A program made the translations under genes and the position numbers. From contig CAJNDS010002179.1 in the NCBI GenBank assembly GCA_905221605.1, forward strand, positions 920,001-984,000: a DNA stretch of 64,000 bases. Direction: 5' to 3'. The stretch comes from Symbiodinium natans. Its lineage: Eukaryota > Sar > Dinophyceae > Suessiales > Symbiodiniaceae. The notes beneath the pieces were generated by a model. It was not told where the DNA came from. It searched no databases and saw only the letters and a program-made list of their open reading frames with translations. This document shows, in pieces, positions 23,601-34,700 of this stretch (its first letter is position 1; each line of letters starts with the position of its first letter).

Positions 23601-25153
23601 TTTAGGGTTTAGGGTAGGACAGGAGCAAGGCACGGACAAGAACAGAATGAGCCGGCACACATAACGCACAGATGACGCAGTCTCAACCCCAACACACTTC
23701 AAACACTTCCGGCTCTCGAAAGCCAAGGCGCAATAGATGTCCGCCAACTTGGCCAGGGAGGCGCGGAACTTCTTCACCGCATCAGGCTCGGCCGACACCT
23801 TGTTGCCGTCGGCGTCCTTGCCCTTGCCTTCCTGTTTTGGGCGCGTGTTGTGGTGGGGGGGCTTTGGGGGCTTAGAGCCTCAGGGCTTTTGGAGCGCTTG
23901 AAGGGTTTAGATGGCGCTTTAGGTGTCTACAACGGCCTACTGGGCTTCAGGGGGGGATCTGAAGTTCGTGAAGTTCAGTGCTGCGCCTCCTCAACATAGT
24001 AGCGGGAGTTCTCCAGGAGAATCACGGTGCCGGGCTCTGGGTCGGCGCACGCAGCTTCCACATCCTCGCCGACCACGTCGTCCATCAGCTTCACGGGCCT
24101 TCCCAGCTTCTCCTCCACTGGGCCAGGGTAAAGAGGACGGAATATACCTTAAACCTTTTTGAGGATCCCTTCCCACAAAAAGGAGCCTCCTCCCCCAGTC
24201 CAGGCCCCCGTGCTCTCTCGCAAGGCCCTTGGCGCAAAGGGATTCAGAGGGTTAAGCCCCTTTTTTCAGCACGGGCTGAGGAGGCTGCCGGCAACACCTG
24301 AAAGCAGGGCCTTCCTGCCTTTAGCAAGGGTTGCATCAAGGTTTAACCCCAAACCCTGGACCCCTTGCAAACCCTAGACCCTTTGCAACGATCTGTTCCG
24401 GGTCGTACAGTTTGGGGAGTTTGGGGTTGAAGGCGGATCTCCTCCACCACCTTTGCCACTGGCTTCATGGAGAACTTCTCGTCCTTCTGCCCGTTGGGGC
24501 GGCCCAAGTGGGAGCAGAGCACCACGGACTTCGCGCCGTTGTCGAGGGCGTACTTGATGGTGGGCAGGGCCGCATCGATTCGTGCCGTGTTGGTGATAAT
24601 GTTCCTTGGCGGCATCTGGTGAATCGCCCCCGACTGCCCCCGACCGCACTCATGGACGTTCCCCAGGGCTGCACTCAGCCGAAGGAAGCCGGCTGAGGCC
24701 TCTGAAGAGCAGCAAGAACGCCAACCTGCAAAATGAACCTGCCAATTGAAAACAACCAAGGTTCGGGTCCTTCTTGTCCTGGGGCACATTGAAGTCCACG
24801 CGGATGAAAACGCGCTTGTCCTTCAAGTCCACCTCATCAATCTTCAGCTTGGCCAGAGACCTGCACGCAACCACGCTCTTGGCCGCGCGAGGCTTGACGC
24901 CCTTCTGACGGGAAGCGGCCGATGCACCTCGCACGGCGGCCACGCTCAGGCCCGCCACAGCCAAGGCGCCCGTCACGCCCTGTGCCGCGCTGCTAGTCGC
25001 ACTGGAAGATGCCAGGAAGCCCGGGGCCTGAGCTGCCTGGGCTGCCTTCACCTCAAGCTGGGGTCGGCTCTGCCCTGGCGCAACGAAGGCCAGGCCTCCC
25101 AGGGAGGCGGCGCCCAGGAGGCCACCGGCAAGGACAGTCGAGGAGCGCGCCAT
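19043..25153 (-). CDS. PGK: Phosphoglycerate kinase, plastid-targeted, complete, 12 exons
   Basis: PGK transfers phosphate between 1,3-bisphosphoglycerate and ADP; in the plastid it serves the Calvin cycle. Exons: 25153-24765, 24604-24442, 24112-23987, 23831-23732, 23477-23416, 23266-23216, 20793-20701, 20425-20274, 20172-20040, 19723-19664, 19515-19341, 19083-19043. The sum is 1545 nt, 514 residues plus TAG. Motifs in order: [79 protein letters not shown]. The leader (residues 1 to ~105) has a signal peptide, FVAP at 23-26 and a second hydrophobic run at ~59-74, as in class I leaders of peridinin dinoflagellates. Donors in order are GA, GA, GC, GC, GT, GC, GT, GC, GC, GC, GC; all acceptors are AG-G. 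Intron 6 is 2.4 kb and packed with repeats. No broken motif was seen. Confidence 0.96.
20426..20590 (-). repeat. Introner-like repeat at the 3' end of PGK intron 7
   Basis: Minus-strand 3' end reads CTTAAGAGGATCATG, then ATGCTTTTCAGAGGGCCATC and CGAG at the splice site. The same arrangement ends two GH5 introns. Nearby, the motif AAATGCCT followed by GCGA occurs twice. Confidence 0.65.
20596..20684. repeat. (TA)n and (GA)n microsatellite
   Basis: AT dinucleotide runs broken by GAGAGAGAGA, inside PGK intron 7. Confidence 0.9.
21190..22030. repeat. Minisatellite in PGK intron 6, ~110-bp unit
   Basis: About seven partly truncated units. Each contains GGTTTGGGTTTCCGAAGGGG, GCGCTGCCC, ATCGATCGGGCCAGCGTCCC, GATACGACTCTCC and TTGACCAAGACTAGGC. 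All units keep one orientation and frames through them encode repeated peptides that are not genes. Confidence 0.92.
22200..22690. repeat. Two degenerate tandem repeats in PGK intron 6
   Basis: Up to 22530 a ~33-bp unit with GAGCCCAAAA and AGAAATGGT recurs. From 22550 a ~43-bp unit with CCCGGGTTGCACCAGCAA and CCTTGG recurs three to four times. Confidence 0.85.
22931..23046. mobile_element. MITE-like element, copy D, in PGK intron 6
   Basis: GAGGCTTTACGAAAATTAAG at the left and CCAATTTCGGAAACCCCC at the right, with GATCTCC and TAGGATTCCCCTAT between. An AT-rich core and a C run are present. Confidence 0.7.
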
Positions 25154-25329
25154 CAGTGGAAGTGGAGGCGGAGGCTGGAGACGGGGGTGCCAAGAGGGAA
25201 TTGCCGAAACAGCTGCAGCGAGCTGCAGTGACCAGCTTGGCCCACTTGGCTCAGGAAAGAAACTCCTAGCAACGATGCGCCCATCCAAGCTACATGGCGA
25301 TACATGATGGACGAACATTCTGAGACACA

Positions 25330-25424
25330 TACACGCATGAAAAATACATACATACATACATACATACATACAGACAGACATACATACATACATACATACA
25401 TACAGACAGACATACATACAGACA

Positions 25425-25456
<32 letters not shown>

Positions 25457-25584
25457 CATATATACGTCTTTATTTTTTGTTGGTGTATTTATTTGTTTAT
25501 GTATGTATGTATGTATGTATGTATGTATGTATGCATGCTTGCATGCATGTAGGTATGTGTGTCTCTCTGTTTCAAGTTGCATAC

Positions 25585-25631
<47 letters not shown>

Positions 25632-25745
25632 ACAATTTCTATTCATATATATATATATATATATCACTATATACAGCTTTATGTAACTAAATACATATAC
25701 ATATATATATACATACATACATACATATACATGTATATATGGAAG
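25330..25745. repeat. (TACA)n, (TATG)n and (TA)n microsatellites upstream of PGK
   Basis: About 400 bp of tetranucleotide and dinucleotide repeats begin ~180 bp upstream of the PGK start codon. No gene is supported in 25160-26400; the rest of that stretch is unique sequence without convincing exons. Confidence 0.93.
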
Positions 25746-26293
25746 CGGGACCTGGCCTAGAGCGCGGATTCGTGAGGCAATGGAGGCCACGGGCCTGGAA
25801 GCGAGGAGAAGCTTGAGACGCGACTTTTTGTGGAAACGCAGTGTATTGGGGGTTTCTGTGTAGATGGGCTGGCAGATGGACGTGGATTCCTTTAGAAGGC
25901 TTAGTTGAGGTGTCCTCGATGCTGCAGGAGGAACCTTGGGGCTTGGCACGCGCGATGAAGGCTGGAGAGAGGTCTGCCGAGCCCTGGGGCAGGCCAGTGT
26001 CAGAAGCCTACATGGCACTCCCTGAGTCGCTCTCTTGCTGGTTTCCTGGATACCCGAAATCTGACTTCAAAGATACGCAACAAGAGGGCCCTTTGAATAG
26101 GGCAAACTTCATTTTGCGGAGTGCAGACGCGCGAAGAGTGTGTAACATTGCACCCACACGGCTGCTATCTGTGCACTTCTGAAATCTCTTCCAGCGATGG
26201 CTTGACGCGATGTGTTGGCACGCAAACGATGGAGACTTGACACACTGCGTGCCAAAGCAGTCGGCCGAGACTCAGACCCCAGAACATCTGTTC

Positions 26294-26372
26294 GGGGTTT
26301 CCCAAAGTAGTGGTACCTTATAAGGGGATCCTACTATTTGGGGATCTATATTGGGGGGCCCCCGTGAACCCC
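26294..26372. mobile_element. MITE-like element, copy E
   Basis: GGGGTTTCCCAAAGTAGTGG, GTACCTTATAAGGGGATCCT, ACTATTTGGGGATCTATATT and a CCCCCGTGAACCCCC right end. It is short and keeps the family's core. Confidence 0.65.
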
Positions 26373-26404
26373 CATGCCTAAACCCTAAATCCCGAAACCC
26401 TAAA

Positions 26405-29400
26405 CCCATGTCCTCCGACGACTCAGGACTGGTGACGAGGCACGCTCGGTCGAGACCAGAAGGCACATGGTTGATGTGCGCGCCCGGCCAGTTCACACCT
26501 TGAAGACGTACCTCAAAGGTTCCGCAAAGCAGGGTTTGGGGTTGAGGGTTTAGGGTTTAGGGTTTAGGGCTTGAGGTTTAGGGTTTAGGGTTTAGGGCTT
26601 AGGGCTTAGGGCTTCTGATGTTGTGTCCTTTCAGCAAGCACTGTCACACAATCGGTGATTGCGAGCGGCGAGGGATTCAAACACAAGAATGGTCCTAACC
26701 TTGCTACAAGGGCTGAACAACCGAACAGCAACAGGCAACAGGAATGGCACTCACCACTGCTGACTACGTATGTGTCCGGTCGTTGTTGCAACCGAAGCTA
26801 GATCATCTACCGCCGTGTCGGTGCCCAGAAGTCCCGCACCCATCAGATCCCAAGAAAAAAAACTTCAACTCGAGGCCCCCTCAGGCCATGCGCAGCCGAA
26901 CTCTGAACCTATAATCACGGCACATCCAAACATACTCTCTCTCTCTCTCTCTTTCATGACGCATGAGGGGGAGACACCCCCCGCCCTCCCCCCCCGCTGC
27001 AGTTCTCACCCCCCCCCGCTTTGGGGTACACCGCTGTATACTCGGAAACCTCCCTCTCCCTCCCTCTCTCTCCCTCGCTCTCTCTCCCTCCCTCTCGCTC
27101 CCTCCCTCTCTCTCCCTCTCTCTCTCGCTCGCAGACTCGAGTTCGTCAGCTGCCGTCGGTAGCCAGGTAGGCAGCGCTCGTGGAGCTCTGCCCCCCCCAA
27201 GCTCCAGCAGCGCAGAACCCACTACAACCCACATGCTTTTAAACCGTCAACTCGGGGTTTCCGAGAAAAAAGGGGGGCGGGGGGGGGGGGACCCTTTTTG
27301 GGGGTCCCTTTGAGGGGATTCTATTCTATTTAGGGGTAGAAGAGGGCTGCCCCTATTTTGGGAACACCCGATATGCCCGAAACCCTCGATTATAGGGGGA
27401 GTATACCACTGCAAAAAGATGAAAGGTTGCCTGCTCTACTACTAAGGGGGTTAAGGGTATCTAGGGTTTAGGGTTTAGGGTTTAGGCTTTAGGCTTTAGG
27501 GTTTAGGCTTTAGGGTTTAGGGTTTAGGGTTTAGGCAGCCGAGCCGCCCGTTGGCCTTGGGAGTCCGCAAGGATGCCGCCCCGGGCAAAGAGCGGTCCCG
27601 AGATTCCCCGGCTGGGCTCCTGGGCGTGGGCGGTTTATTTGTAGGTTGGGAGGGTTAGGAGATGTTAGGAGGGTAAGGCGGGTTAGGAGAGTTAGGGGAG
27701 TGAGCAGGGCTAGGAGGGCGAAGAGGGCTAGCAGGGTGAGGAGGGGAGGCCGAGGAGGGTTAGGAGGGCTAGGAGGGTGAGGAGGGCTAGGATTGAGGTC
27801 TCTTGCCCGAAGCTGTGTTGGGTTTACCGCTTGCAGGGGAGTTTAGATTTTTGGTCTGAGTAGGCTTTTCGTTCTTAGGATGGTTTAGGGTTTAGGGCTT
27901 TTTTGCCACCCGCCTAGCTGACCCCTCAAGGGTTAGGGTTCAGGGTTTAGGGTCTCCGGGTTTAGGGTTGAGGGTTTAGGGTTGAGGGTTTAGGGTTTAG
28001 GGTTTAGGGTTTAAGCAAACAACGAACAACCCCTGTCTGCTCTCTCAGTGACCTGGATGCGCTCTGGCATGCAGAGAATGCAGCCCTGGAGTGCTCTGAC
28101 TCTGAGGAACTCCCGCTTGAGAAGTAGGCTCAAGCCTTTGGGCTTCTTGCAGAGCGGCTGTGCCCAGCTTCACGCTAGCCCTAAACATTCCCGCAAGGCC
28201 TAGCCTCAAACCCCCCCCCCCGGAAGCCCTGAGCGAAGGCTCCTTGCGGGCCTTAGAACTGCTGGAGGCATCTGCCTGCAACGACTTGGGCGGCTGTGGA
28301 GGGGCTTCAGAAACCTAGAATCCGGATAAAAGAACTTCAAAGCTAGAGACTTGGACCCATCCGCAATCAAGTGCAGCTGAACCCCAGCTGGCAGAAAACC
28401 ACCGAACCCTCGCCCCCCGGATTGCAGGCAGTCGCGCCACTTCGCAGGTCCAACGCATCACAAGCTCTTGGTTGCTCGGGCACTCCGCCGCGAACCTAGC
28501 ACCGACTTGCTGGTTTCGGGCTTGGAATTCGACATTAGGGGTTTACAAGTGCCTGCTCACGCAGAGTTTGGGCTGGGCAGGACCTTGTGATCGCAACCCC
28601 CAGACATATGTGTACATGAATTTACATACGCCCCCCCTCCCCCAACAAGAATAATCAAAAACAATAATAACAATAATAACAAAATAATAATACATAATAC
28701 ATAATACATAATAACAATAAATAATAATAATAATCATCATAATAATAATAATAGTAATGATAGCTATATATATATATATATGTTTATTTATTTATTTATT
28801 TATTTGTTTGTTTATCTATATTTATTTATATTTATATTTATATTTGTATTTATATTTATATTTATATTTATATTTATAATTATAATGATAATTATAATTA
28901 TATATATATATATTACACTCAGAACAATAATATTAGAAAATAATCGTCATTATAAAAAGAAAGAAGGCCAACTCAACCTTCCCTGACACCCGACGAATTT
29001 TGACACCTTTTGTGCATCCCGAGAACCTCCCCCAAGACTCCAGTTCTTGGCTGCACTTAGGGGGGGTAGCTAAAAATTAGATTTTTAGCTGGCTTCTTAA
29101 GAAACCCAATAAACCCAAAAAGGCTAAGGATCTAAAGTTACAGCAAAGCACCACAAAGACAGTTCCTTCCCCTGTTCGGATGCTGAGATGCAACGACCAG
29201 TCCACCTCGCATGCCTCCTGCCCGCGGCACCTGGGGAGCTTCTCTTTGGGGGTGCTCCAACCTTTTTGAGCCCCCTGCAACCCCATGGCCAAGGATCCTT
29301 CCCTAAACCCTAAACCCTATAGACCCTAAACCCTAAACCTTCGCGGGCAGGCTTCGCAAGGAGATGCTTGCGCACGTCCACCCCGCAGGTCTTGGGGTGC

Positions 29401-31291
29401 GCCACGTCCGCCCCGCAGATTCTTTCCTGGACCAGCCATCTAAGGGTTTAGGGTTTAGGGTTCTAGGGTTGTAGGGTTATAGGGTTATAGGGTTATAGGG
29501 TTATAGGGTTATAGGGTTATAGGGTTATAGGGTTATAGGGTTATAGGGTTATAGGGTTATAGGGTTATAGGGTTATAGGGTTATAGGGTTATAGGGTTAT
29601 AGCGTTATAGGGTTATAGGGTTATAGGGTTATAGGGTTATAGGGTTATAGGGTTATAGGGTTATAGGGTTGTAGGGTTATAGGGTTATAGGGTTATAGGG
29701 TTATAGGGTTATAGGGTTATAGGGTTATAGGGTTATAGGGTTATAGGGTTATAGGGTTACAGGGTTTAGGGTTTAGGGTTTAGGGTTTAGGGCCTATATG
29801 GGTTTCTGCAGGGGCCTCTGGCTGCTCTCTGGGCTTCAGGGTTTCGGCATGGTTCAGGCTCTGATGATTTCAGGGATGCGTTGGAGGAGTCCTCCACAGG
29901 CACGTCGCCGTAGAAGGCAAAGGGAACATCGGAGATGACCTCGCCCCGGGTCCTGGGCTGCGGCTGGGGGGACAAAGCTGTCTGCGCTATTGAGCGTCTG
30001 ACCCCAATGATAGTAAAACCCTGCAAAACTGCACCTGAAACTGTCCGAAAAGCATGAAAGAAGGTCAGAGTGGGGCAAGCTTGTCTTGGTTTCGTCTTTG
30101 TCAGACCTTGAGCTACTTCTATTCCTTAAATTCAGGGTATTGGGCTCTCTGGGTGGCAAATTGTGGAAAATCTTTCTGTGATGAAGGCAATGGTTGACAA
30201 AACCTTCGACGAGGGAGCTGTCGATGACAGGTTTGACATGGCGGGAGCAACGCAAGGCCCAAACGTTCTGCCTAGCCCAAGACTACTTCACGTCGCGATG
30301 CTTCTACAGAAAAGGGATACCAATCTGCCAGGACAACCCTAAACCCTAGGCATCAGGGAGCTTACAGGTTGCCACAGATATATGGCTCATAGGGTCCCTC
30401 TGTCCAGGGCCCAAAGCATCCGAAAAACATCTGCTGCTGGGAGGCGCGTCGCAGACGAGAACCGCCGGCTTCCCGCGTGGGACGAAGCAGCAATTCAGGC
30501 CCTCGGGTGCACCTGAGAATCGCCCCAAACCCTGCAGTAGAGCCTAAAAAAACCCTAAAAACCCAGAATCCAGGGATTCGGGGACGTAGGGTGTTTTTAA
30601 GGGTTTCGGGTTTAGGGTCTATAGATCTAGATCTTAGCCTCGGCCCATCAGGTCTGCATGAAGGATACCGATACAGGACGTCACGGTCCCTGTACAAAGC
30701 ACGAAAACACAACCCACTCCGCCGCCGGCGTCAGTGGAATCTTATGTTCCTAGCATGAAGTCGAAAGATTCGGTAGCCTGGGCATTCTAGGTCTCAGCGA
30801 GCGGGTGGCGAAAGCCCGCACCCGACACCAGCGTCCACTCTCAGTCCCGAAATCCCCAAGCCAACTGAGAGGAGGGCGGATCCTGAACCCAAACCCTTTT
30901 TGGCATCCGGGCTCCTGAGCCAGAACCCCTATACCCTTTTTGCATTGCTGGGACTCTGACTGCCAGGTAGCCGACACCCATGCCCTGAAAGCCCAGACCC
31001 TTTGCATAACCCCGGTGCTGGGGCTGAAAGCGCGACTCCCGCAACCCTGAAACCCTAAACAGGGCCAAAAAACCCTTAAACCGCAAACCCCCTTCAAACC
31101 CTAAACCCCGAACCCTCAACCTGAAACCCGAAAGCCTAAAGCCTAAACCCCCCTAAGCTTCATAAACTTCCTAAACGTCCTGAAACCCTCAAACTGCCGA
31201 ATCCAAAGCTAAAGGATGCCGTCGAGTCACTGGTCGCCCCCCGGCACAGCGGGGTCAGTAGGGCCAGCAGGGCTCCGCCACGAAGCGCCAT
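26405..31291 (-). CDS. Probable secreted protein, multi-exon model, incomplete
   Basis: The model begins at the ATG 31291-31289 with a signal-peptide-like sequence (MALRGGALLALLTPLCRG). Coding-like blocks with AG-G acceptors follow: ~30677-30637 (DRDVLYRYPSCRPDG), 30512 to ~30370 (APEGLNCCFVPRGKPAVLV), 29952 to ~29865 (TRGEVISDVPFAFYGDVPVE), 29426 to ~29345 (ERICGADVAHPKTCGVD), ~29205-29120 (ACEVDWSLHLSIRTGEG), ~28300-28235 (PPKSLQADASSSSKARKE), 27619 to ~27550 (EPSRGISGPLFARGG) and 26498 to ~26405 (NWPGAHINHVPSGLDRA). The blocks share strand and splice style, but phases were not checked through and the first exon's donor is not fixed. Two genes are possible. No family recognised. Confidence 0.4.
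27254..27370. mobile_element. MITE-like element, copy F
   Basis: GGGGTTTCCGAGAAAAAAGG at the left, CCCCTATTTTGGGAACACCC at the right, with expanded G runs inside. Confidence 0.55.
28660..28910. repeat. AT-rich microsatellite (AAT, ATT, TTTATA)
   Basis: Runs of AATA, TTTA and TTTATA units plus TA repeats. It gives only low-complexity frames. Confidence 0.9.
29460..29790. repeat. TTATAGGG octamer array, ~36 units
   Basis: Nearly perfect octamer derived from the heptamer by one added base. It is flanked on both sides by normal TTTAGGG units and only a few units differ (GTAGGG, GCGTTATA). Confidence 0.96.
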
Positions 31292-31713
31292 CGGCCCCGG
31301 AGTTTTCGTCGTAATCATCGGAGTTATTGCAAGTGGTAACCACAGAAGAAAAAGACGAAGACTGTGATACTGAGAACGATATTAGTACTTATCGTAGTAC
31401 TCACATTAACGATACTAAGACCGATAATTGTAATCGCAATCATCAGACGAATGAATAAATAAATAAATCAGGAAAGAAACGGCTTAACAAAAAAATAAAT
31501 ATAAATATAATATACGAACATTCGGAAGGCTCGTCTACGACGACATGACATGATGTTGAATTTGCCGAGAACTGCTTGGACATACCTTCCAAGGGGTACA
31601 GCAGCAGCAACAGCACTGGCCTAAGTCGTCAGAGTGTTTGTGTTCCGGCTGCGTGCGTTTGAGGGCCTTGGGAATGGCGGTGCTCCCAAGATTCAGGAGT
31701 TCGGGCTTGGGGA

Positions 31714-34700
31714 TTAAAGTGCTTGCGGCTGATCACCCAGGCCAAAACAGAACGCAAACAAAGCCTCTTCAAAGCGTCCTGCATCAGGCGCCGGCGGTCC
31801 GTGCATCACCGTGGGGTAGGACCCTGGGGTCAGTGAGCCCCAACTGCTGGGTGGGCGTCGGGCTTTGGGATGTGCTGGCGAGGCTAACATCCGTTTTCCG
31901 GCTTTCTTTCCGTGCGCGGGAGGGGGTAGCCCTGAGGGCTTGAGGGTAACTGGGGGGGGGGGACTAGAGGCTCCAGCTCAACTGAGGGGCGTCGGGTCCT
32001 CGCATCACCACAATGGGCAGCTACAAGGCAGTTGTGATTGCAGTACCCCTTCGTGTTATCGGAAGCAAGGCCGTGACAAAACACACACACACACACAAAA
32101 TAAAATAAAATAAATAAAAATAAAGGGGGGCAGTCGACAGCCTGCTGGACAGAAAAACCCTATCAGGGTGGCTTTATTCCCACCCGCATGCCTGGACGAA
32201 CCACCCAGCAGGCCAGGTGCAAATTGGGGTTTAGGGAGGTGGTCGGTTCCGCTTTAATCCTTCCAGGCATATGTCCTCCTCCAAGATGGTCCATTTTCGA
32301 GGCTACTTGCTTGCCAAACAAACTCCAACCCAGGCCCTACCCGAAACCCTAAACCCTAAACCCGAAACCCTACACCCTAAACCCTCAACCCCTCTGGCAA
32401 GGCTGAGCTTGCAACAGGGCTCGCCGGGACGAGGCTCCCGGCCACATCGGGCGCGCGGCTCGCGGCTAGAAGTCTTCTAGCATCCCAGCTTAGGGTTTAG
32501 GGTTTAGCGTTTAGGGTTTAGGGTTTAGGGTTTAGGGTTTAGGGTTTAGGGTTTGGGGTTTAGGGTTTAGGGTTTAGGGTTTAGGGCTTTTTGCATAGGG
32601 TTTAGGGTTCAGGGCAGGATGCAATGAGTTGGAAAATTCCATTGGATCCGTTTGGGTTTCCATGGGTTTAGGACCCTTGGAGTTTTCAGGGCTAGAGTTC
32701 ACAGGGCTAGGGGCGTGGGGAGAGTGTCAGGTTCTAGCTCGCTCCGGGCTGGGGTTTCATGGCAGGACGCCATAGTTGAGGGTTTGGTGGCGGCTGACGC
32801 TACGTAATGCCGTTTGCTTGGGTTTAGGGTGCTGCGTCTTGCCGGTGTCCTTGTGAGGTGGGCAGCGGGTCGCGGCATCCGGTTCGGCTCAGAAGGACGC
32901 ATTCCACAAAACAGCAGCTGGGGTGCACACGACCCTACGACCCAGCATGTAAACAGTTGAAACCTGTCTTCTTCAGTGTCAACCCTGCATCCCGCAACCC
33001 TGAACCAAACACGCGGAGGAGGCTGAGAAACAAATCTGGAAGCGGGACTTGATGCTTCAGGGTCCAAAACGCGAACAGTTCTGGGCGTTCCAGAACGCAC
33101 TCCGAGCCGAACTTGTTCTAAAGGCACCTGTGCACACAAAAATGACGAACACAGCCGGCCCGGGCACGTGCCTCGTCCCGGTTGGGGACGGTGGCTTCGC
33201 GGGAGGACTCGCCGGCAGTTGCTTTCGGCTATGTGCGGAACTGATTTTTGTTGCGGGGTTCGGGTGTGCTGGCGCTCTGGTGTCTCTGGGGTGCTTGGGT
33301 GTCTGTGCGGGCTGCCAACACTCAAGGCCCGAGTTGAACTACAGGACAATTACTAAGTTACTAAGCCCCAAACCCTAGACACCCCTGACTGGAACAGACC
33401 CAAGCCCAAACAAAGAGGCCCCCCACACAGAAAATCTGGAAAAGCCGCGGCCTGGCCATTCGAGCCCGCTCCTCCTGCCGAAAACTGTTTTCGGAAAATA
33501 GGTTCAAGAGCGGGGGGGGGGGGGGGGGGGGCGCTGTTGTTGCAGCTCTTGGTTTCATGCCTGGGGTGCCTGAGCTAGTCACGCAGCCCAACATCATGCA
33601 CGCTGCCCTGCGCCCCGGACATCCCTGAGCCCTTGCACTTACACCCCACATCCCTAAACCCTAACCCTAAACCCTAAAAAGGCCCGACAGAGAACCCGCA
33701 ACCCTTGAGCGCCACTGCTGGGACCTGGGCAAACTGCTTGACGAGGCCACGGATTCCAGCCTTCCATTGGAAGCCTGGCGCCCCGAAGATTGGGGGTTTA
33801 GGGTTTAGGGTTCAGGGTTTAGGGTTTAGGTTAGGGTTTGGGGACATTTCGGGTCTAGGGCTTTGCTGCAGCTGGGCGATCCAAAACCCTGGTTCGCGTG
33901 AGCCTTGAGTCCACAATAGCCAGCAAGTTCCGAAATGCCACAATCTTCGCTGATGCAACACAGACTACGTCGTGGGCCTTGAGTTGTAGGCTCATCGTCG
34001 TCATCCTCCTCCTCATCGGAGTCGTGGCTTGTCATCGCCCTGGACACAATCCCAGCGGCCTAGCCTTCCTAGCGTTCCAGGCTCAGGGTGCAACCTGCCG
34101 TGGAGCCACGAAACTTCGCGTAGCCTCACACCCTCCCAAGAGGCCTCGCAGCTGCTATATGCCTTGGGTCGAGTGGAGCTGGAGAGAACTGAAGTGTGGG
34201 AAGTGTGGGTCTTAAGAAGACTTCCTCGGAGGCTTGGGCCCGAGGCAGACAGGGTCCCTGAGCCCTAAACCCTCAACCCGAAACACTTGGTGTATCTGGC
34301 TGCCCCCCGTCCCCAAACACCACACTGACAGCGCACGGCCGAGGGGCGCCCGCGGGTCGCTGCTGCGCGAGCGCGGCAGCGAACGGAGCGGCGCGACCTC
34401 GCTGAGGGGCGGTCGCGATCGGGGGTGTTTCAGGGTTTATATGGGGCTTAGGACCTTTGACCGACCCTATAGCCATACCTGTATTCACCTTAGAGTGTGT
34501 TGGCAAGGAGAATGCCCATAGGGTACGGGGAGCATTTCTCAGAGACAACGGCTGTTCAGCACTTGATATCCCCCAAAATGATGCCTTGGCCCCCAAGCGC
34601 CCTAAGCCCCCTGAAGCCCTAAAAATCATCCCGGAGCCCCTACTTTCTGTGCACACCTTCAGGCCCTCTCCCGAGGTAGAAGGGACCGACTCCCTGCCCT

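Noticed and set aside
27550-27619. GGILAD resemblance to an SNF2 helicase motif
   Set aside because: The following residues (SQGQRA) lack the GKT nucleotide-binding loop, so it is not a helicase.
29460-29790. CRISPR-like regular repeat
   Set aside because: Units are contiguous octamers with no unique spacers; it is a tandem repeat in a eukaryotic genome.
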